Shown: one piece after another, positions 39,713 to 49,244 of the stretch
Layout of the letters: every line of letters starts with the position of its first letter
Numbering within the stretch: the stretch's first letter is position 1
From: Moritella sp. 5
GTDB lineage: Bacteria; Pseudomonadota; Gammaproteobacteria; Enterobacterales; Moritellaceae
Assembly (NCBI RefSeq): GCF_018219455.1
Contig: NZ_CP056122.1
Span: 4,272,065 to 4,336,064, forward strand
Direction: 5' to 3'
Length of the DNA stretch: 64,000 nucleotides
Program-made: the position numbers and the translations under genes
Notes under the pieces: generated by a model
Seen by the model: only the letters and a program-made list of their open reading frames with translations
Told to the model about the DNA's origin: nothing
The model's database searches: none

Positions 39713-39982
39713 ATGTCTTTAAATACTAAATTCGACGAACTGCTTGATTTTCCTTGTCAACTTAACTTTAAAGTTATCGGTACTACGGATCCTAAACTCG
39801 AAGATAGCATTGTTGCTGTAGCACAAAAACATGTTCCGGGTAACTATACTCCTAGCTCTAAAAAGAGCAGCAAAGGCACTTACAACTCTGTAACCATCAA
39901 AGTTAAAGTCCAAGACAAAGATCAAATAGAAGGCTTATACGTGGCTTTCGGTGCGATCCCTGGTGTGATCCGCGTTTTATAA
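39713..39982 (+). CDS. ybeD: YbeD-type protein (DUF493)
   Basis: An 89-residue protein with a ferredoxin-like, ACT-like fold. It matches YbeD: MSLNTKFDELLDFPCQLNFKVIG and the C-terminal GLYVAFGAIPGVIRVL. Function is unknown; the gene is almost always found between dacA and lipB, as here. The open frame begins 21 codons further upstream, inside the hairpin, but the ATG at 39713 is the family start. Confidence 0.92.
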   Translation: MSLNTKFDELLDFPCQLNFKVIGTTDPKLEDSIVAVAQKHVPGNYTPSSKKSSKGTYNSVTIKVKVQDKDQIEGLYVAFGAIPGVIRVL

Positions 39983-40000
39983 TAAATAATATCCATATCA

Positions 40001-40034
40001 AAAATCTAATTAGTATTGCTAATTAGATTTTTTT
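40001..40034 (+). terminator. Terminator after ybeD
   Basis: AAAATCTAATTAG (40001-40013) and CTAATTAGATTTT (40019-40031) form a perfect 13-bp stem with a 5-base loop and a continuing T-run. It lies 18 bases after the ybeD stop. Confidence 0.85.
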
Positions 40035-40065
40035 CGTTGGTGTTAATCATATAGAAGAGCATATT

Positions 40066-40722
40066 TTGTCAGAACACAGCATTATAATTCGTCAACTTAA
40101 TCGCCAATCTTACACGACGGTATTTGACGCGATGAAGTCGTTTACTGATAACAGAGACGACAACACAGAAGATGAACTTTGGTTTGTTGAGCACGACCCA
40201 GTGTTTACACAAGGTCAAGCAGGTAAAGCAGAGCATATACTCGCTACTGGCGACATTCCTGTCGTCCAAGCCGATCGTGGCGGCCAAGTTACTTATCACG
40301 GCCCAGGTCAACAAGTGGTATACTTCTTACTCGATATTAAACGTCGTAAACTTGGCGTTCGAGATCTTGTCAGCCATATTGAAAATGGTATTGTTGCCAC
40401 ACTGGCTGAAACAGGTATTGAAGCCTACCCACGCGCAGATGCCCCCGGTGTTTATGTGGCTGATAAAAAAGTTGCTTCATTAGGTTTAAGGATCAGAAAA
40501 GGCCGTTCATTCCATGGATTAGCACTTAATGTAAACATGGACTTATCCCCTTTTCTGCGTATTAACCCATGTGGTTATGCGGGTATGGAAATGACCCAAA
40601 CAAGTGATCTTGGCGGTGCTACCAGTCTAGGTGAAATACAACCTAAGCTAGTCGGACACCTATGTTCCCTGCTAGAATACACCCAATTAACTTTCAAAGA
40701 TGGATTAACAGAGCATGAGTAA
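40066..40722 (+). CDS. lipB: Lipoyl(octanoyl) transferase LipB
   Basis: Transfers octanoate from acyl carrier protein to lipoyl domains. The 218-residue protein has the [19 protein letters not shown] motif, the catalytic lysine in [10 protein letters not shown] and the catalytic cysteine in [13 protein letters not shown]. The start codon is TTG. It overlaps lipA by 8 bases, so the octanoylation and sulfur-insertion steps are translationally linked. Confidence 0.96.
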   Translation: MSEHSIIIRQLNRQSYTTVFDAMKSFTDNRDDNTEDELWFVEHDPVFTQGQAGKAEHILATGDIPVVQADRGGQVTYHGPGQQVVYFLLDIKRRKLGVRDLVSHIENGIVATLAETGIEAYPRADAPGVYVADKKVASLGLRIRKGRSFHGLALNVNMDLSPFLRINPCGYAGMEMTQTSDLGGATSLGEIQPKLVGHLCSLLEYTQLTFKDGLTEHE

Positions 40723-41680
40723 AACCGTTCGATTAGAGCCAGGCGTTAAACTTCGCGACGCAGATAAAATGGCTAAAATTCCAGTAAAAATTATTGCTAC
40801 TGAGAATGACGAGATCCTGCGTAAGCCATCGTGGATGAAGATCCGTCTACCGAAAAGCTCTGCTCGTATCCAAGAAATTAAAGATGTGATGCGTGAAAAC
40901 AACCTGCATTCCGTTTGTGAAGAGGCATCTTGCCCAAACCTTTCAGAGTGCTTTAACCACGGTACTGCGACCTTTATGATCATGGGCGCAATCTGTACAC
41001 GCCGTTGCCCATTCTGTGATGTTGCACATGGTAAACCATTGCCACTTGTCGCTGAAGAACCACTAAAGCTTGCACAAACAATTGCAAAGATGAAGCTAAA
41101 ATACGTTGTTATTACTTCTGTAGACCGTGATGACTTACGTGACGGTGGCGCACAACATTTTGCCGATTGTATCCGTGAAATTCGCCTACTAAATCCTGAA
41201 ATCAAAATTGAAATTTTGGTACCTGATTTCAAAGGTCGTATGGATAAAGCATTAGAAATCTTTAAAGACACACCACCAGACGTATTCAATCACAACTTAG
41301 AAACAGCACCACAGCATTACAAAATGGCGCGCCCAGGTTCTGATTACCAATGGTCTTTACGTTTACTAAAACGCTTTAAAGAAATGCACCCGAACGTTCC
41401 AACTAAGTCAGGCCTAATGATGGGCTTAGGTGAAACTAACGAAGAAATTGCAGAAGTAATTAAAGATCTTGCGCAGCACGGTGTAACTATGCTGACATTA
41501 GGTCAATACTTACAACCAAGTCGTCATCACTTACCAGTGAAACGTTACGTTCATCCCGACGACTTTGATGCACTTGGTGTACTCGCAAAAGAAGTTGGCT
41601 TTGAGCATGCGGCTTGTGGCCCATTTGTACGTTCTTCATACCATGCAGACTTACAAGCACAAGGCAAAGAGGTTACTTAA
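40715..41680 (+). CDS. lipA: Lipoyl synthase LipA
   Basis: Radical-SAM enzyme that inserts two sulfurs into protein-bound octanoate. The 321-residue protein has the auxiliary cluster ligands C68, C73 and C79 ([12 protein letters not shown]), the radical-SAM cluster ligands C94, C98 and C101 (CTRRCPFC), and the C-terminal VRSSYHA motif. Length and motifs are complete. Confidence 0.98.
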   Translation: MSKTVRLEPGVKLRDADKMAKIPVKIIATENDEILRKPSWMKIRLPKSSARIQEIKDVMRENNLHSVCEEASCPNLSECFNHGTATFMIMGAICTRRCPFCDVAHGKPLPLVAEEPLKLAQTIAKMKLKYVVITSVDRDDLRDGGAQHFADCIREIRLLNPEIKIEILVPDFKGRMDKALEIFKDTPPDVFNHNLETAPQHYKMARPGSDYQWSLRLLKRFKEMHPNVPTKSGLMMGLGETNEEIAEVIKDLAQHGVTMLTLGQYLQPSRHHLPVKRYVHPDDFDALGVLAKEVGFEHAACGPFVRSSYHADLQAQGKEVT

Positions 41681-41805
41681 CTCTTAAGCTCTGCTTTATC
41701 AAAGCTAACACGATAATATATTTTCACTGTTAGTTTTGATTTAGCCCTATCCATAGCAAGTCATTAAGCATCACGTCACAATTTAACTATCCAGCTATCT
41801 GAACA

Positions 41806-42540
41806 CTATTTAGCAGGCTTTTTTTCATCGGTCTCAAAATAAGAACCAGGTGCTGTAAGTAACCGTTTCGTCGCATCAACCGGCATTTCTAAAAGACCTT
41901 TAATGGCTCCTTTTGTCGCACCTTTCGACGCATTCTCACCAATTTTATCACTGGCTGCAACCAAGGCTTCAACACGTGTTAGCGTTGGTGGTATATCCAC
42001 ACGCACTTTTTCAACTTGCGTTAAAATCGGCGGGACTAATTGGTTAATATCATCCACTCGTTTGTTTACCTCATCGACTCCCCTCAAAATGGATGGGATC
42101 CGTTTATCTATCGCATTAACTTGCTGTAATACCGCGGGTAATTCAGCCCGCACTGCAGCCACTTCAGCAAGAATTGGTGGTACCGCTAAACGTATCGCTT
42201 CAAGCTCTTGCAACATTGGAGGAATACTCACGCGGACAGATTCTACCTCCGTTAAAATAGCTGGTACACTGTCACGTACAGCAGCAACTTCAGTTAATAT
42301 ATTCGGAATGCTTTGCTCATTGATCAATTCAACTTGTGCCACTATCGCCGGAATTTGCACAGAAATATCATCAATCTCCTGCAATATATTAGGTATAGCC
42401 TTACGTACTTCTGTCAGCTCGTTGGTAAAGTTCAGTACCGCATATGAAAAATAACTTAAGCTCGCGGCAATCAAAGCTGCAGCTAAGACCGCTGATATAT
42501 TCAACCGTGAAGCCGCTTTATCTACCGCTTGTTGAGCCAT
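41806..42540 (-). CDS. Membrane-anchored protein with proline-punctuated 14-residue repeats
   Basis: A 244-residue protein I cannot assign. One N-terminal membrane helix (about 15-38) is followed by ten degenerate repeats of the form [IVL]P-x-[IM]L-x-x-V-x-x-[VI]-R/N. The prolines fall at residues 50, 64, 79, 93, 107, 121, 135, 149, 170 and 184, giving spacings of 14,15,14,14,14,14,14,21,14: two heptads per repeat. The tail has KGATKGAIKGLLEMP and a charged end. This suggests a helical rod or coiled coil with regular kinks, N-anchored in the inner membrane; which side the rod lies on is not clear. The frame opens 4 codons earlier, but GGAGGAG lies right in front of the ATG at 42540. It stands alone between lipA and proA. 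Confidence 0.85.
   Translation of the reverse strand: MAQQAVDKAASRLNISAVLAAALIAASLSYFSYAVLNFTNELTEVRKAIPNILQEIDDISVQIPAIVAQVELINEQSIPNILTEVAAVRDSVPAILTEVESVRVSIPPMLQELEAIRLAVPPILAEVAAVRAELPAVLQQVNAIDKRIPSILRGVDEVNKRVDDINQLVPPILTQVEKVRVDIPPTLTRVEALVAASDKIGENASKGATKGAIKGLLEMPVDATKRLLTAPGSYFETDEKKPAK
41965..42396 (-). repeat. Coding repeat: ten 42-base (14-codon) units
   Basis: This is the DNA encoding residues 49-192 of the membrane-anchored repeat protein. Units average 42 bases; one is 45 and one 63. Repeats are clear at the protein level but diverged in DNA, so the array looks old rather than recently expanded. Confidence 0.8.
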
Positions 42541-42574
42541 AAGCTCCTCCATATTTCATCACTCATAAATAAAA

Positions 42575-42602
42575 AAGGCAGTCACATATAACGGACTGCC
42601 TT
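42575..42602 (-). terminator. Terminator of proBA
   Basis: AAGGCAGTC and GACTGCCTT form a perfect 9-bp stem with a 10-base loop, followed on the minus strand by TTTTATTTATG. It lies about 35 bases after the proA stop. Confidence 0.88.
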
Positions 42603-42636
42603 AGCACTTAATCAAAACAACAAAATACTGAAATGC

Positions 42637-43893
42637 TTATGGACGAATTAAACCATCACCAATCGCAATCCATTTGTACGTTGTTAGTTCTTCTAATCCC
42701 ATAGGCCCACGAGCATGTAACTTTTGTGTTGACACAGCAACTTCGGCACCTAAACCAAACTGGCTACCATCAGTAAATCGCGTACTTGCATTAACGTAAA
42801 CGGCAGCAGAATTGACGGCATTTAAGAAGCGAGTAGCATTGGTTAAGTTATCTGTTAAGATCGCGTCAGAATGCTCTGTCGAATGCTCACGGATATGTAC
42901 AATCGCTTCTTCAACGTCATCAACAACTTTTACGCCCAAAATAAGCGCTAGCCATTCTTGGTCAAAACAATCTGCTGTCGCTACATGCACGTTTTTTGCA
43001 TTAACGTTTGATAATGCAATATGTGCTTTTGGCTCTGCACGTAATTCCACTGCATTGTGTTCTAAACGTTCAGCTAATAATGGTAAGAAGCTGCCAGCAA
43101 TGCCTTTATGCACTAATACCGTATCTAATGCATTACAAGCAGAAGGACGTTGTACCTTGGCATTTTCAATGATCGCAAGCGCATCTTCAACATTTGCTGA
43201 CGCATCAACAAATGCATGACAAATACCCATGCCACCCGTGATAACAGGGATCGTACTTTGCTCTTGGCATAAACGGTGTAAACCTGGTCCTCCACGTGGG
43301 ATGATCATGTCGACATATTTATCCATTTTCAATAAAGCAGTCACCAAATCACGATTCGGATCAGCAATCACTTGAATTGAATCTTTTGGTAATTGTGCTT
43401 TTTCTAACGCTTTTTGGATCACATTCACTAAAATCAAATTAGAATGAACGGTTTCTTTACCACCACGTAAGATCGCAGCATTACCTGTTTTCAAGCTTAG
43501 CGCCGCAATATCAATCGTCACATTCGGGCGCGCTTCATAAATAACACCCATCACACCTAATGGTATGCGGCGTTTTGATAAACGTAGACCGTTTTCGAGC
43601 ACCTTTCCTTCAGACTCAGCGCCAACGGGATCAGGTAAGGCAATCACACCACGTACGTCAGCAATGATTGCTGCAAGTCTTGCTTCTGTTAATAATAGAC
43701 GATCAAGTAACGCATCGGTTATGTCATTTTGCTTAGCAGCATCAATATCTTTACTATTAGCAATTAAAATCTCAGCTTGATTATTTTCTAATTCACACGC
43801 GATACATTCTAATGCGTTATTTTTTTGTGCCGTAGTTAACGTTGCTAATTCATAACTCGCAAGTTTGGCTTTCTTACCTAATTCTTGTAACAC
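42637..43893 (-). CDS. proA: Glutamate-5-semialdehyde dehydrogenase (gamma-glutamyl phosphate reductase)
   Basis: Reduces gamma-glutamyl phosphate to glutamate semialdehyde in proline synthesis. The 418-residue aldehyde-dehydrogenase-fold protein has the catalytic cysteine in [14 protein letters not shown] and the blocks [11 protein letters not shown] and [21 protein letters not shown] (the latter split here by two residues of context). It follows proB by 10 bases in one operon. Confidence 0.97.
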   Translation of the reverse strand: MLQELGKKAKLASYELATLTTAQKNNALECIACELENNQAEILIANSKDIDAAKQNDITDALLDRLLLTEARLAAIIADVRGVIALPDPVGAESEGKVLENGLRLSKRRIPLGVMGVIYEARPNVTIDIAALSLKTGNAAILRGGKETVHSNLILVNVIQKALEKAQLPKDSIQVIADPNRDLVTALLKMDKYVDMIIPRGGPGLHRLCQEQSTIPVITGGMGICHAFVDASANVEDALAIIENAKVQRPSACNALDTVLVHKGIAGSFLPLLAERLEHNAVELRAEPKAHIALSNVNAKNVHVATADCFDQEWLALILGVKVVDDVEEAIVHIREHSTEHSDAILTDNLTNATRFLNAVNSAAVYVNASTRFTDGSQFGLGAEVAVSTQKLHARGPMGLEELTTYKWIAIGDGLIRP

Positions 43894-43903
43894 TGTATCT
43901 TCC

Positions 43904-45007
43904 TTAAAATAAAACTAAATCATCGCGATGTATGGCAACAGCACCGTAACCGTAACCTAACTTACTTTCGATATCACACGAATGACAACCCGCAATCGCG
44001 GTTAACTCATCGCTGGTATAGCGACAGATCCCACGACCAAGTAATTTTCCTTGTAATGTTTGCAGCTGAACAACATCGCCACGTTTAAATGTTGCTGATA
44101 TTTCGGAAATACCTTTCGGTAATAAGCTACTGCCTTTTTGTGTCACCGCATTTACCGCACCGTCATCAATAATAATGACTCCCGATGGAGGAGGACCGGC
44201 AAGAATCCATTGCTTGCGACTTTCTAATGGGCTTGTATGCGAAGGAAATAAAGTGCCTACTCGTTTGCCTTCAGCAACGCGTAGCACAACATCTTCAGCA
44301 ACACCTGCTGCAATAACAACATCAATACCTGATCGGCAAGCAATTTCAGCCGCTTGCAACTTAGTGGCCATACCACCAGTGCCTAAACCGCCGACAGTAC
44401 CTCCTGCTAACTGACGTAATTCATCGTCGATAACATCAACAACTTCAATCAGCTTAGCATCGGGGTTGTTGCGAGGATCAGCTGTAAACAAGCCTTCTTG
44501 ATCAGTTAACAGCATTAGCGTATCCGCATTCGCTAAAATAGCCGCAAGTGCCGATAAATTGTCATTATCACCCACTTTAATTTCAGCTATAGCGACCGCA
44601 TCATTTTCATTAATAATCGGCACAATTCGATTATCTAACAATGCTCGCATGGTATCGCGCGCATTTAAAAATCGTTCACGATCATCCAGGTCTGCACGTG
44701 TTAACAGCATCTGGCCGACATTTAAACCGTAGATATTAAACAGGCTTTGCCAAATAAAAATAAGCTGACTTTGACCAACAGCGGCCAACATCTGCTTATT
44801 TGCCATGGTGGGGGGCAATTCAGGAGCACCTAAGTGTTCACGTCCGGCAGCAATTGCTCCTGACGTTACAACAATAATATCATGCCCTTGTTTGTACAAT
44901 TGCGCACATTGACGAACCAATTCAACCATGTGTGCACGATCTATTTTCGCCGTGCCACTGGTTAATACACTGGTTCCTAATTTCACCACTATGGTTTTCT
45001 TAGCCAT
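43904..45007 (-). CDS. proB: Glutamate 5-kinase
   Basis: First enzyme of proline synthesis, phosphorylating glutamate; usually feedback-inhibited by proline. The 367-residue protein has an amino-acid-kinase domain ([10 protein letters not shown] at the start, [31 protein letters not shown]) and a C-terminal PUA domain (about 275-360). A stem-loop at 45091-45115 lies in the leader. Confidence 0.97.
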   Translation of the reverse strand: MAKKTIVVKLGTSVLTSGTAKIDRAHMVELVRQCAQLYKQGHDIIVVTSGAIAAGREHLGAPELPPTMANKQMLAAVGQSQLIFIWQSLFNIYGLNVGQMLLTRADLDDRERFLNARDTMRALLDNRIVPIINENDAVAIAEIKVGDNDNLSALAAILANADTLMLLTDQEGLFTADPRNNPDAKLIEVVDVIDDELRQLAGGTVGGLGTGGMATKLQAAEIACRSGIDVVIAAGVAEDVVLRVAEGKRVGTLFPSHTSPLESRKQWILAGPPPSGVIIIDDGAVNAVTQKGSSLLPKGISEISATFKRGDVVQLQTLQGKLLGRGICRYTSDELTAIAGCHSCDIESKLGYGYGAVAIHRDDLVLF

Positions 45008-45090
45008 TTAACTCATTCTCGTTACTAACTTAACAAGTATTTTGACCTGAGAACTGAATTTATACAATAGGGAAAGCTGTATAGGCGGGG

Positions 45091-45115
45091 AAAGTACAGC
45101 GAAATACTGTACTTT
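45091..45115. repeat. Stem-loop between crl and proB
   Basis: AAAGTACAG and CTGTACTTT form a perfect 9-bp stem around CGAAATA. It lies in the 186-base gap between crl and proB. On the plus strand it is followed by a short T-run, on the minus strand by C-rich sequence, so it is not a standard terminator for crl. Confidence 0.55.
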
Positions 45116-45193
45116 TATCAGATCCTACGTGGCATTTATTATCAAGCAGAAGGATCAAATGCTATTAGCAACAATAAAGACCTAAACAACCCG

Positions 45194-45604
45194 TTAGGCC
45201 GCTGATAAAATAAGAGTCTTAGCCAAAATTAACGAGGGTTTTAGGTTCAACGTTAATTGATCGGTTAAACAAACAGATAATTTTTCATAGAATTGATTTA
45301 GCGACTGAGTAACGTCATGCTGATAAGGGTCAGGTATCGGCGCTGCAACCCACTCACCCAGTTTGTTATAAATACCAAATTGATAATGATATTCAAACGT
45401 ATCACTAACTAACTCCATCTCTAGCCACCATCCATAAAACTCACGACATTCAGGCTCAATCTCAGCATCAATGCAAATGCTAAAACAATCAAAATAAAAA
45501 GAGGTGGGCTGGCAGTTATGTTCTCTTAAATAAGGACCAAGTGCATTTAAAATACGAATACGTTTACGGAAATAGATCAGATCGGGGTCATTCAGTATTG
45601 GCAT
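45194..45604 (-). CDS. crl: Sigma factor-binding protein Crl
   Basis: Binds sigma-S (RpoS) and favours its association with core RNA polymerase. The 136-residue protein shares with E. coli Crl the segments ALGPYLREHNCQPTSFYFDC and REFYGWWLEME, and the YQFGIYNKLGEW block. Gene order proBA-crl-gpt is as in E. coli, which supports the call. RpoS itself is not in this window. Confidence 0.9.
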   Translation of the reverse strand: MPILNDPDLIYFRKRIRILNALGPYLREHNCQPTSFYFDCFSICIDAEIEPECREFYGWWLEMELVSDTFEYHYQFGIYNKLGEWVAAPIPDPYQHDVTQSLNQFYEKLSVCLTDQLTLNLKPSLILAKTLILSAA

Positions 45605-45762
45605 AATGATTATCTCTTATTTGTTTTTCGTGATAAATTAAGAGTGATAAAGGAGTATCTCTAAATGTCAGGAAGAACTGTTAAGCATAGCTAACAATCA
45701 ATAGCGGTCAAATTATAAATCTAAAATAAAGCTATTTTAAAGAATATAATATCGAGAAATGG

Positions 45763-45785
45763 CAGCGTTGATATTCACAACGCTG
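45763..45785 (-). terminator. Possible terminator of gpt
   Basis: CAGCGTTG (45763-45770) and CAACGCTG (45778-45785) form a perfect 8-bp stem with a 7-base loop about 45 bases after the gpt stop. The T-run on the minus strand is weak. Confidence 0.5.
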
Positions 45786-45830
45786 TTTAATAACAAGAAT
45801 ACAGACTGACGTATATCCTAGGTAGTTTAA

Positions 45831-46292
45831 TTAACCTTGTTTGCAGATTGGTTCTACAAATTCAATCGCCATATCCCAAGGTAACTCAATCCAAGTATCT
45901 TGGCTAATAGCAGTAACAAAGTCATCCACTAAATGCTCGCCAAGTGGCTTCGCATAAACAGTCACGAATTTAGCTTTAGGGTACATTTTACGAATTGTTT
46001 TCGCTGTTTCACCACTATCAACTAAATCATCAATGATGATAAAACCTTCACCGTCACCAGGTGCAGATTTTAATACCGTCATATCACGCTGATGATCGTG
46101 GTCATAACTTGAGATACATACAGTATCAACATGACGTAAGTCTAATTCACGCGCAAGAATAGCTGAAGGCACTAAACCACCACGGCTAACCGCAATAATA
46201 CCTTTCCACTGTGTTGCAGGAAGCAGCTTACGAGCAAGTTTACGCGTATCACGCTGTAAATCATCCCAAGATACTATAAATTTATCACTCAT
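45831..46292 (-). CDS. gpt: Xanthine-guanine phosphoribosyltransferase
   Basis: Salvages guanine and xanthine to GMP and XMP with PRPP. The 153-residue protein has the PRPP-binding motif [16 protein letters not shown] (about residues 83-98) and matches E. coli Gpt in length and ends ([20 protein letters not shown]). It is transcribed divergently from pepD. Confidence 0.96.
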   Translation of the reverse strand: MSDKFIVSWDDLQRDTRKLARKLLPATQWKGIIAVSRGGLVPSAILARELDLRHVDTVCISSYDHDHQRDMTVLKSAPGDGEGFIIIDDLVDSGETAKTIRKMYPKAKFVTVYAKPLGEHLVDDFVTAISQDTWIELPWDMAIEFVEPICKQG

Positions 46293-46617
46293 TTAACCAA
46301 CCTCTATATACACTTAGCGAACGAACTAACGTGTAGCTATATAAAATCATCAACGAAGGGTTTATGTACAAAAAAAACCTGATTTGTACACTCAATTTTC
46401 AACCCGTAAAGATACCAGTACTTGACCCGTGGGACAAGTTACTAGCTGCTAATCACCCCTTATTGAGCATGATAAAACGACAACTTGTTTACCGCATCGC
46501 AGAACCACAGATTAACACAGTCTATTTGGCATATTCCTCTTTACTATCTCAATAAACTGGAACATCCTTTGTGTCACGCTAAATATAATGATTAATTCCA
46601 ATTAAGGAGCTACCCAA
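46293..46617. other. 325-base gap between gpt and pepD
   Basis: Holds the divergent promoters of gpt and pepD. A 63-codon plus-strand frame at 46364-46555 lies inside and is listed as a doubtful gene. Nothing else is recognised. Confidence 0.5.
46364..46555 (+). CDS. Doubtful small ORF, 63 residues
   Basis: An ATG-started frame with a GAAGGG close in front of it. The sequence contains plausible protein-like stretches (KIPVLDPWDKLLAANHPLL) and is not low-complexity, but it has no recognised relative, and spacing of the ribosome site is tight (3 bases). It could be a real small gene, a remnant, or chance in the pepD leader. Confidence 0.3.
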   Translation: MYKKNLICTLNFQPVKIPVLDPWDKLLAANHPLLSMIKRQLVYRIAEPQINTVYLAYSSLLSQ

Positions 46618-48075
46618 GTGGCAAATTTAAGTAATTTAGAACCGCAAATTGTCTGGAATATTTTTGAGCAAATGTGTGCAAACCCGCGTCCTTCAAAGCA
46701 TGAAGAAAAAGTATCGGCGTGGATCCAACAATTAGCGAAAGATCATAGTATTGAGTGTAAAGAAGATAGCGTTGGCAACCTTATTTTGCGTAAAGCGGCT
46801 ACCGCAGGTATGGAAGACCGTAAAGGCGTCGTATTACAAGCGCACATGGACATGGTCCCACAAAAAAATTCTGACTCTAAGCATAACTTTGTTACTGACC
46901 CTATCGACGCTTATGTTGACGGCGAATGGGTGACAGCCCGTGGTACAACATTAGGCGCTGATAATGGTATTGGTCTAGCAGCAAGTCTTGCGGTTATCTT
47001 TTCAGACGATATTGAACATGGTCCTCTTGAAGTTCTCGTAACGATCGACGAAGAGGCTGGCATGACTGGTGCATTTGGTCTTGAAGCAGGCTGGTTAGAA
47101 GGTGAGATCCTACTAAACACAGATTCAGAAGACGAAGGCGAAGTTTACATGGGTTGTGCTGGCGGTATCGATACAACAGTGTCTTTCCCTATCGAACGTG
47201 AAGACACTCCGACGGATCACCAAACATTTGAAGTATCTATTTCTGGCCTAAGAGGTGGTCACTCAGGTGTTGATATTCACCTCGGTCGCGGTAACGCCAA
47301 CAAATTATTAGCTCGTCTTTTAAAAGAAGCTGGTCGCGATATGGGTGTTCGCCTTGTTGAGATTAACGGCGGTTCACTACGTAACGCAATCCCACGTGAA
47401 GCTTTTGCAGTTATTACTGTTGCACCAGCACAACGAGAAGAGTTTAAAGCGTGTTTAGAATTCTTTGCTAAAACAGTTAAAAAAGAGCTTATAGCGACAG
47501 AACCTGATTTCTCAATCTCACTGTTCCCAGTTCCAAATGAACCAACAGTGATGACTCAAGATTGCCAAACTCGCCTTATTACTGCACTTAACGGTGTATT
47601 TAATGGTGTAATGCGCATGAGTGATGAGATTGAAGGGGTAGTTGAAACATCATCTAACCTTGGTGTAATTCAATCACGCGGTAAAACAGTACATATTCAA
47701 TGCTTGATCCGTTCTTTAGCTGACTCTTGCCGTCTTGATGCACAAGAAATGATCGCATCGGTATTTGAACTTGCGGGTGCCAACGTGAAATTTGACGGTG
47801 CTTACCCAGGTTGGAAACCTGATACCAGTTCACCAGTGATGCAGATCATGCGTGACGTATATGAAAAAGAGTTTGGTTCTGTACCAAAAATCATGGTTAT
47901 CCATGCAGGTCTAGAATGCGGTTTATTCAAGACTTCATACCCAACCATGGACATGGCGTCATTTGGCCCAACGATCTGTTTCCCACATTCTCCAGATGAG
48001 AAAGTGAACATCAAAACAGTAGGCATGTTCTGGAAATACTTACTTGCGATCTTAAAAGCGATCCCAGCTAAGTAA
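46618..48075 (+). CDS. pepD: Cytosol non-specific dipeptidase (aminoacyl-histidine dipeptidase) PepD
   Basis: M20-family metallopeptidase hydrolysing dipeptides including carnosine. The 485-residue protein has the metal-binding segments LQAHMDMVPQKN, LGADNGIGLA, TIDEEAGMTGAFGL (catalytic glutamate) and LNTDSEDEGE, and the distal histidine in CFPHSPDEKV. The start is GTG with AAGGAG nine bases ahead. A strong terminator follows. Confidence 0.96.
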   Translation: MANLSNLEPQIVWNIFEQMCANPRPSKHEEKVSAWIQQLAKDHSIECKEDSVGNLILRKAATAGMEDRKGVVLQAHMDMVPQKNSDSKHNFVTDPIDAYVDGEWVTARGTTLGADNGIGLAASLAVIFSDDIEHGPLEVLVTIDEEAGMTGAFGLEAGWLEGEILLNTDSEDEGEVYMGCAGGIDTTVSFPIEREDTPTDHQTFEVSISGLRGGHSGVDIHLGRGNANKLLARLLKEAGRDMGVRLVEINGGSLRNAIPREAFAVITVAPAQREEFKACLEFFAKTVKKELIATEPDFSISLFPVPNEPTVMTQDCQTRLITALNGVFNGVMRMSDEIEGVVETSSNLGVIQSRGKTVHIQCLIRSLADSCRLDAQEMIASVFELAGANVKFDGAYPGWKPDTSSPVMQIMRDVYEKEFGSVPKIMVIHAGLECGLFKTSYPTMDMASFGPTICFPHSPDEKVNIKTVGMFWKYLLAILKAIPAK

Positions 48076-48132
48076 GCTAAAACACGCTATATCGATTGAC
48101 TCACTTACTTTGAGTCTTCCTACCGTTATCAC

Positions 48133-48160
48133 AAAGCCAAGTCTCGCACTTGGCTTTTTT
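48133..48160 (+). terminator. Terminator of pepD
   Basis: AAAGCCAAGT and ACTTGGCTTT form a perfect 10-bp stem with a CTCGC loop and a TTTTTT tail, about 60 bases after the pepD stop. Confidence 0.92.
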
Positions 48161-48225
48161 GTAGCTAACATACTAATATAATGTCAATATCATCTTCTTA
48201 CAAAGTCCATTAATGGTGTACGCCT

Positions 48226-48666
48226 ATGAATGAGATCCTCGAACTGCAGACCAATCAAGTTTCTTTTATCAGTGGCTTAATGGCAGGTTTTTCTTTATCC
48301 ATCGCCGCGCAGATCGTACGTAGCCACCGAAAAAGCACCTATAGTACCATCACACTACTTATGTTTACCCTGACCTCCTTGTTATTTGTTGTCGCATTGT
48401 ATATCGACGTGCGTTTAAGTATTGAAGTCGCGACAATTACTGCCTTTTCAGCTCCTGTATTGGAACAAATTAGTCAAGTTCGTGCTATCGGCACCACCTC
48501 TGCAAGCATTGCACTGTTTCTATTTATTATCGCTATCGGCATGCTGACCTGGCTACAAGGTAAAGTTGCAGGAATATGCGGTACACTACTCGCTTTCATT
48601 ACAATGATGTTAGTCGTCATTGCGAAATACAAAATTGATACAATAGCCCAATTACTTCATAAGTAA
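48226..48666 (+). CDS. Small hypothetical integral membrane protein
   Basis: A 146-residue protein with about four membrane helices (roughly 13-30, 43-62, 94-112 and 115-136) and short charged loops. It has no motif I recognise. A cysteine in the last helix pair (GICGT) is isolated. It is clean and ATG-started, with its own 150-base upstream region. Function is unknown. Confidence 0.75.
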   Translation: MNEILELQTNQVSFISGLMAGFSLSIAAQIVRSHRKSTYSTITLLMFTLTSLLFVVALYIDVRLSIEVATITAFSAPVLEQISQVRAIGTTSASIALFLFIIAIGMLTWLQGKVAGICGTLLAFITMMLVVIAKYKIDTIAQLLHK

Positions 48667-48779
48667 TTGATACTCATATCACCGTTAGTGCATGTATACC
48701 GATTGAGGGATGACGCAGATAGGCAATATTTGCTACAATTTAGTTATGTAATAGATCCTATTGAAAGAATAAGCGAGTG

Positions 48780-49184
48780 ATGATGAAAAAAATACCCATT
48801 TTAATAATCAGCCTAGCAAGTTGCTTTTCGACATTCGCAGTTCAAGCAAATAGTGCAAGTGACGCATGGGATGCCTCTAAAGAAGCCATGGGAGAAGCAT
48901 GGGATAAAACCAGAGAAGCAACCAATAAAGCAATGGAAGCTGCGAAAAGTAAAACTGGAGAGCTATTAGAGGATAGTACGGATAACAGCGATGAGTGGTT
49001 CGAATCCTTAAAACAAGGTGCAGAGTCAGGCTGGGATAAAACCAAGCAAAAAATAGAAGAGTTGCAAAAAGAATTAAATGAATCCAAAAAGTCCGAATCA
49101 GAAGAAGATGAAGAAAAAGAGACACAATCAACACCAGAAGCAGCGCCGGTTGATAACGCAACGCCTGAATGGCAAAAAGCTTAG
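48780..49184 (+). CDS. Secreted small amphipathic-helix protein
   Basis: A 134-residue protein with a signal peptide (MMKKIPILIISLASCFSTFA, cleavage after VQA) and a mature chain rich in Ala, Glu and Lys. Three 11-residue units, AWDASKEAMGE, AWDKTREATNK and AMEAAKSKTGE, run in tandem at about 28-60; a later copy is GWDKTKQKIEE. A Ser/Glu tail follows. This 11-mer pattern recalls LEA-like or apolipoprotein-like amphipathic helices, so a periplasmic or envelope-surface role is possible. Starts at GTG 48777, ATG 48780 and ATG 48783 are all possible. Function is unknown. Confidence 0.75.
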   Translation: MMKKIPILIISLASCFSTFAVQANSASDAWDASKEAMGEAWDKTREATNKAMEAAKSKTGELLEDSTDNSDEWFESLKQGAESGWDKTKQKIEELQKELNESKKSESEEDEEKETQSTPEAAPVDNATPEWQKA

Positions 49185-49244
49185 CTCTAACGAATCAGAA
49201 CTAAGCCTTATTAACAACCAAGCGATATCAGTGGCAGCTTGAAC

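Noticed and set aside
40705-41289. 194-residue minus-strand frame opposite lipA
   Set aside because: Fully covered by lipA, whose cluster motifs are intact; no sign of an independent gene.
41903-42454. 183-residue plus-strand frame opposite the 14-residue repeat protein
   Set aside because: It is the antisense shadow of a periodic coding sequence. The minus-strand frame has a strong ribosome site and sensible topology; this frame has a Ser/Thr-rich composition and no ribosome site.
48997-49007. GGTTCGAATCC, identical to a tRNA T-loop
   Set aside because: No acceptor stem, anticodon stem or CCA context around it, and it lies inside a coding frame; chance match.
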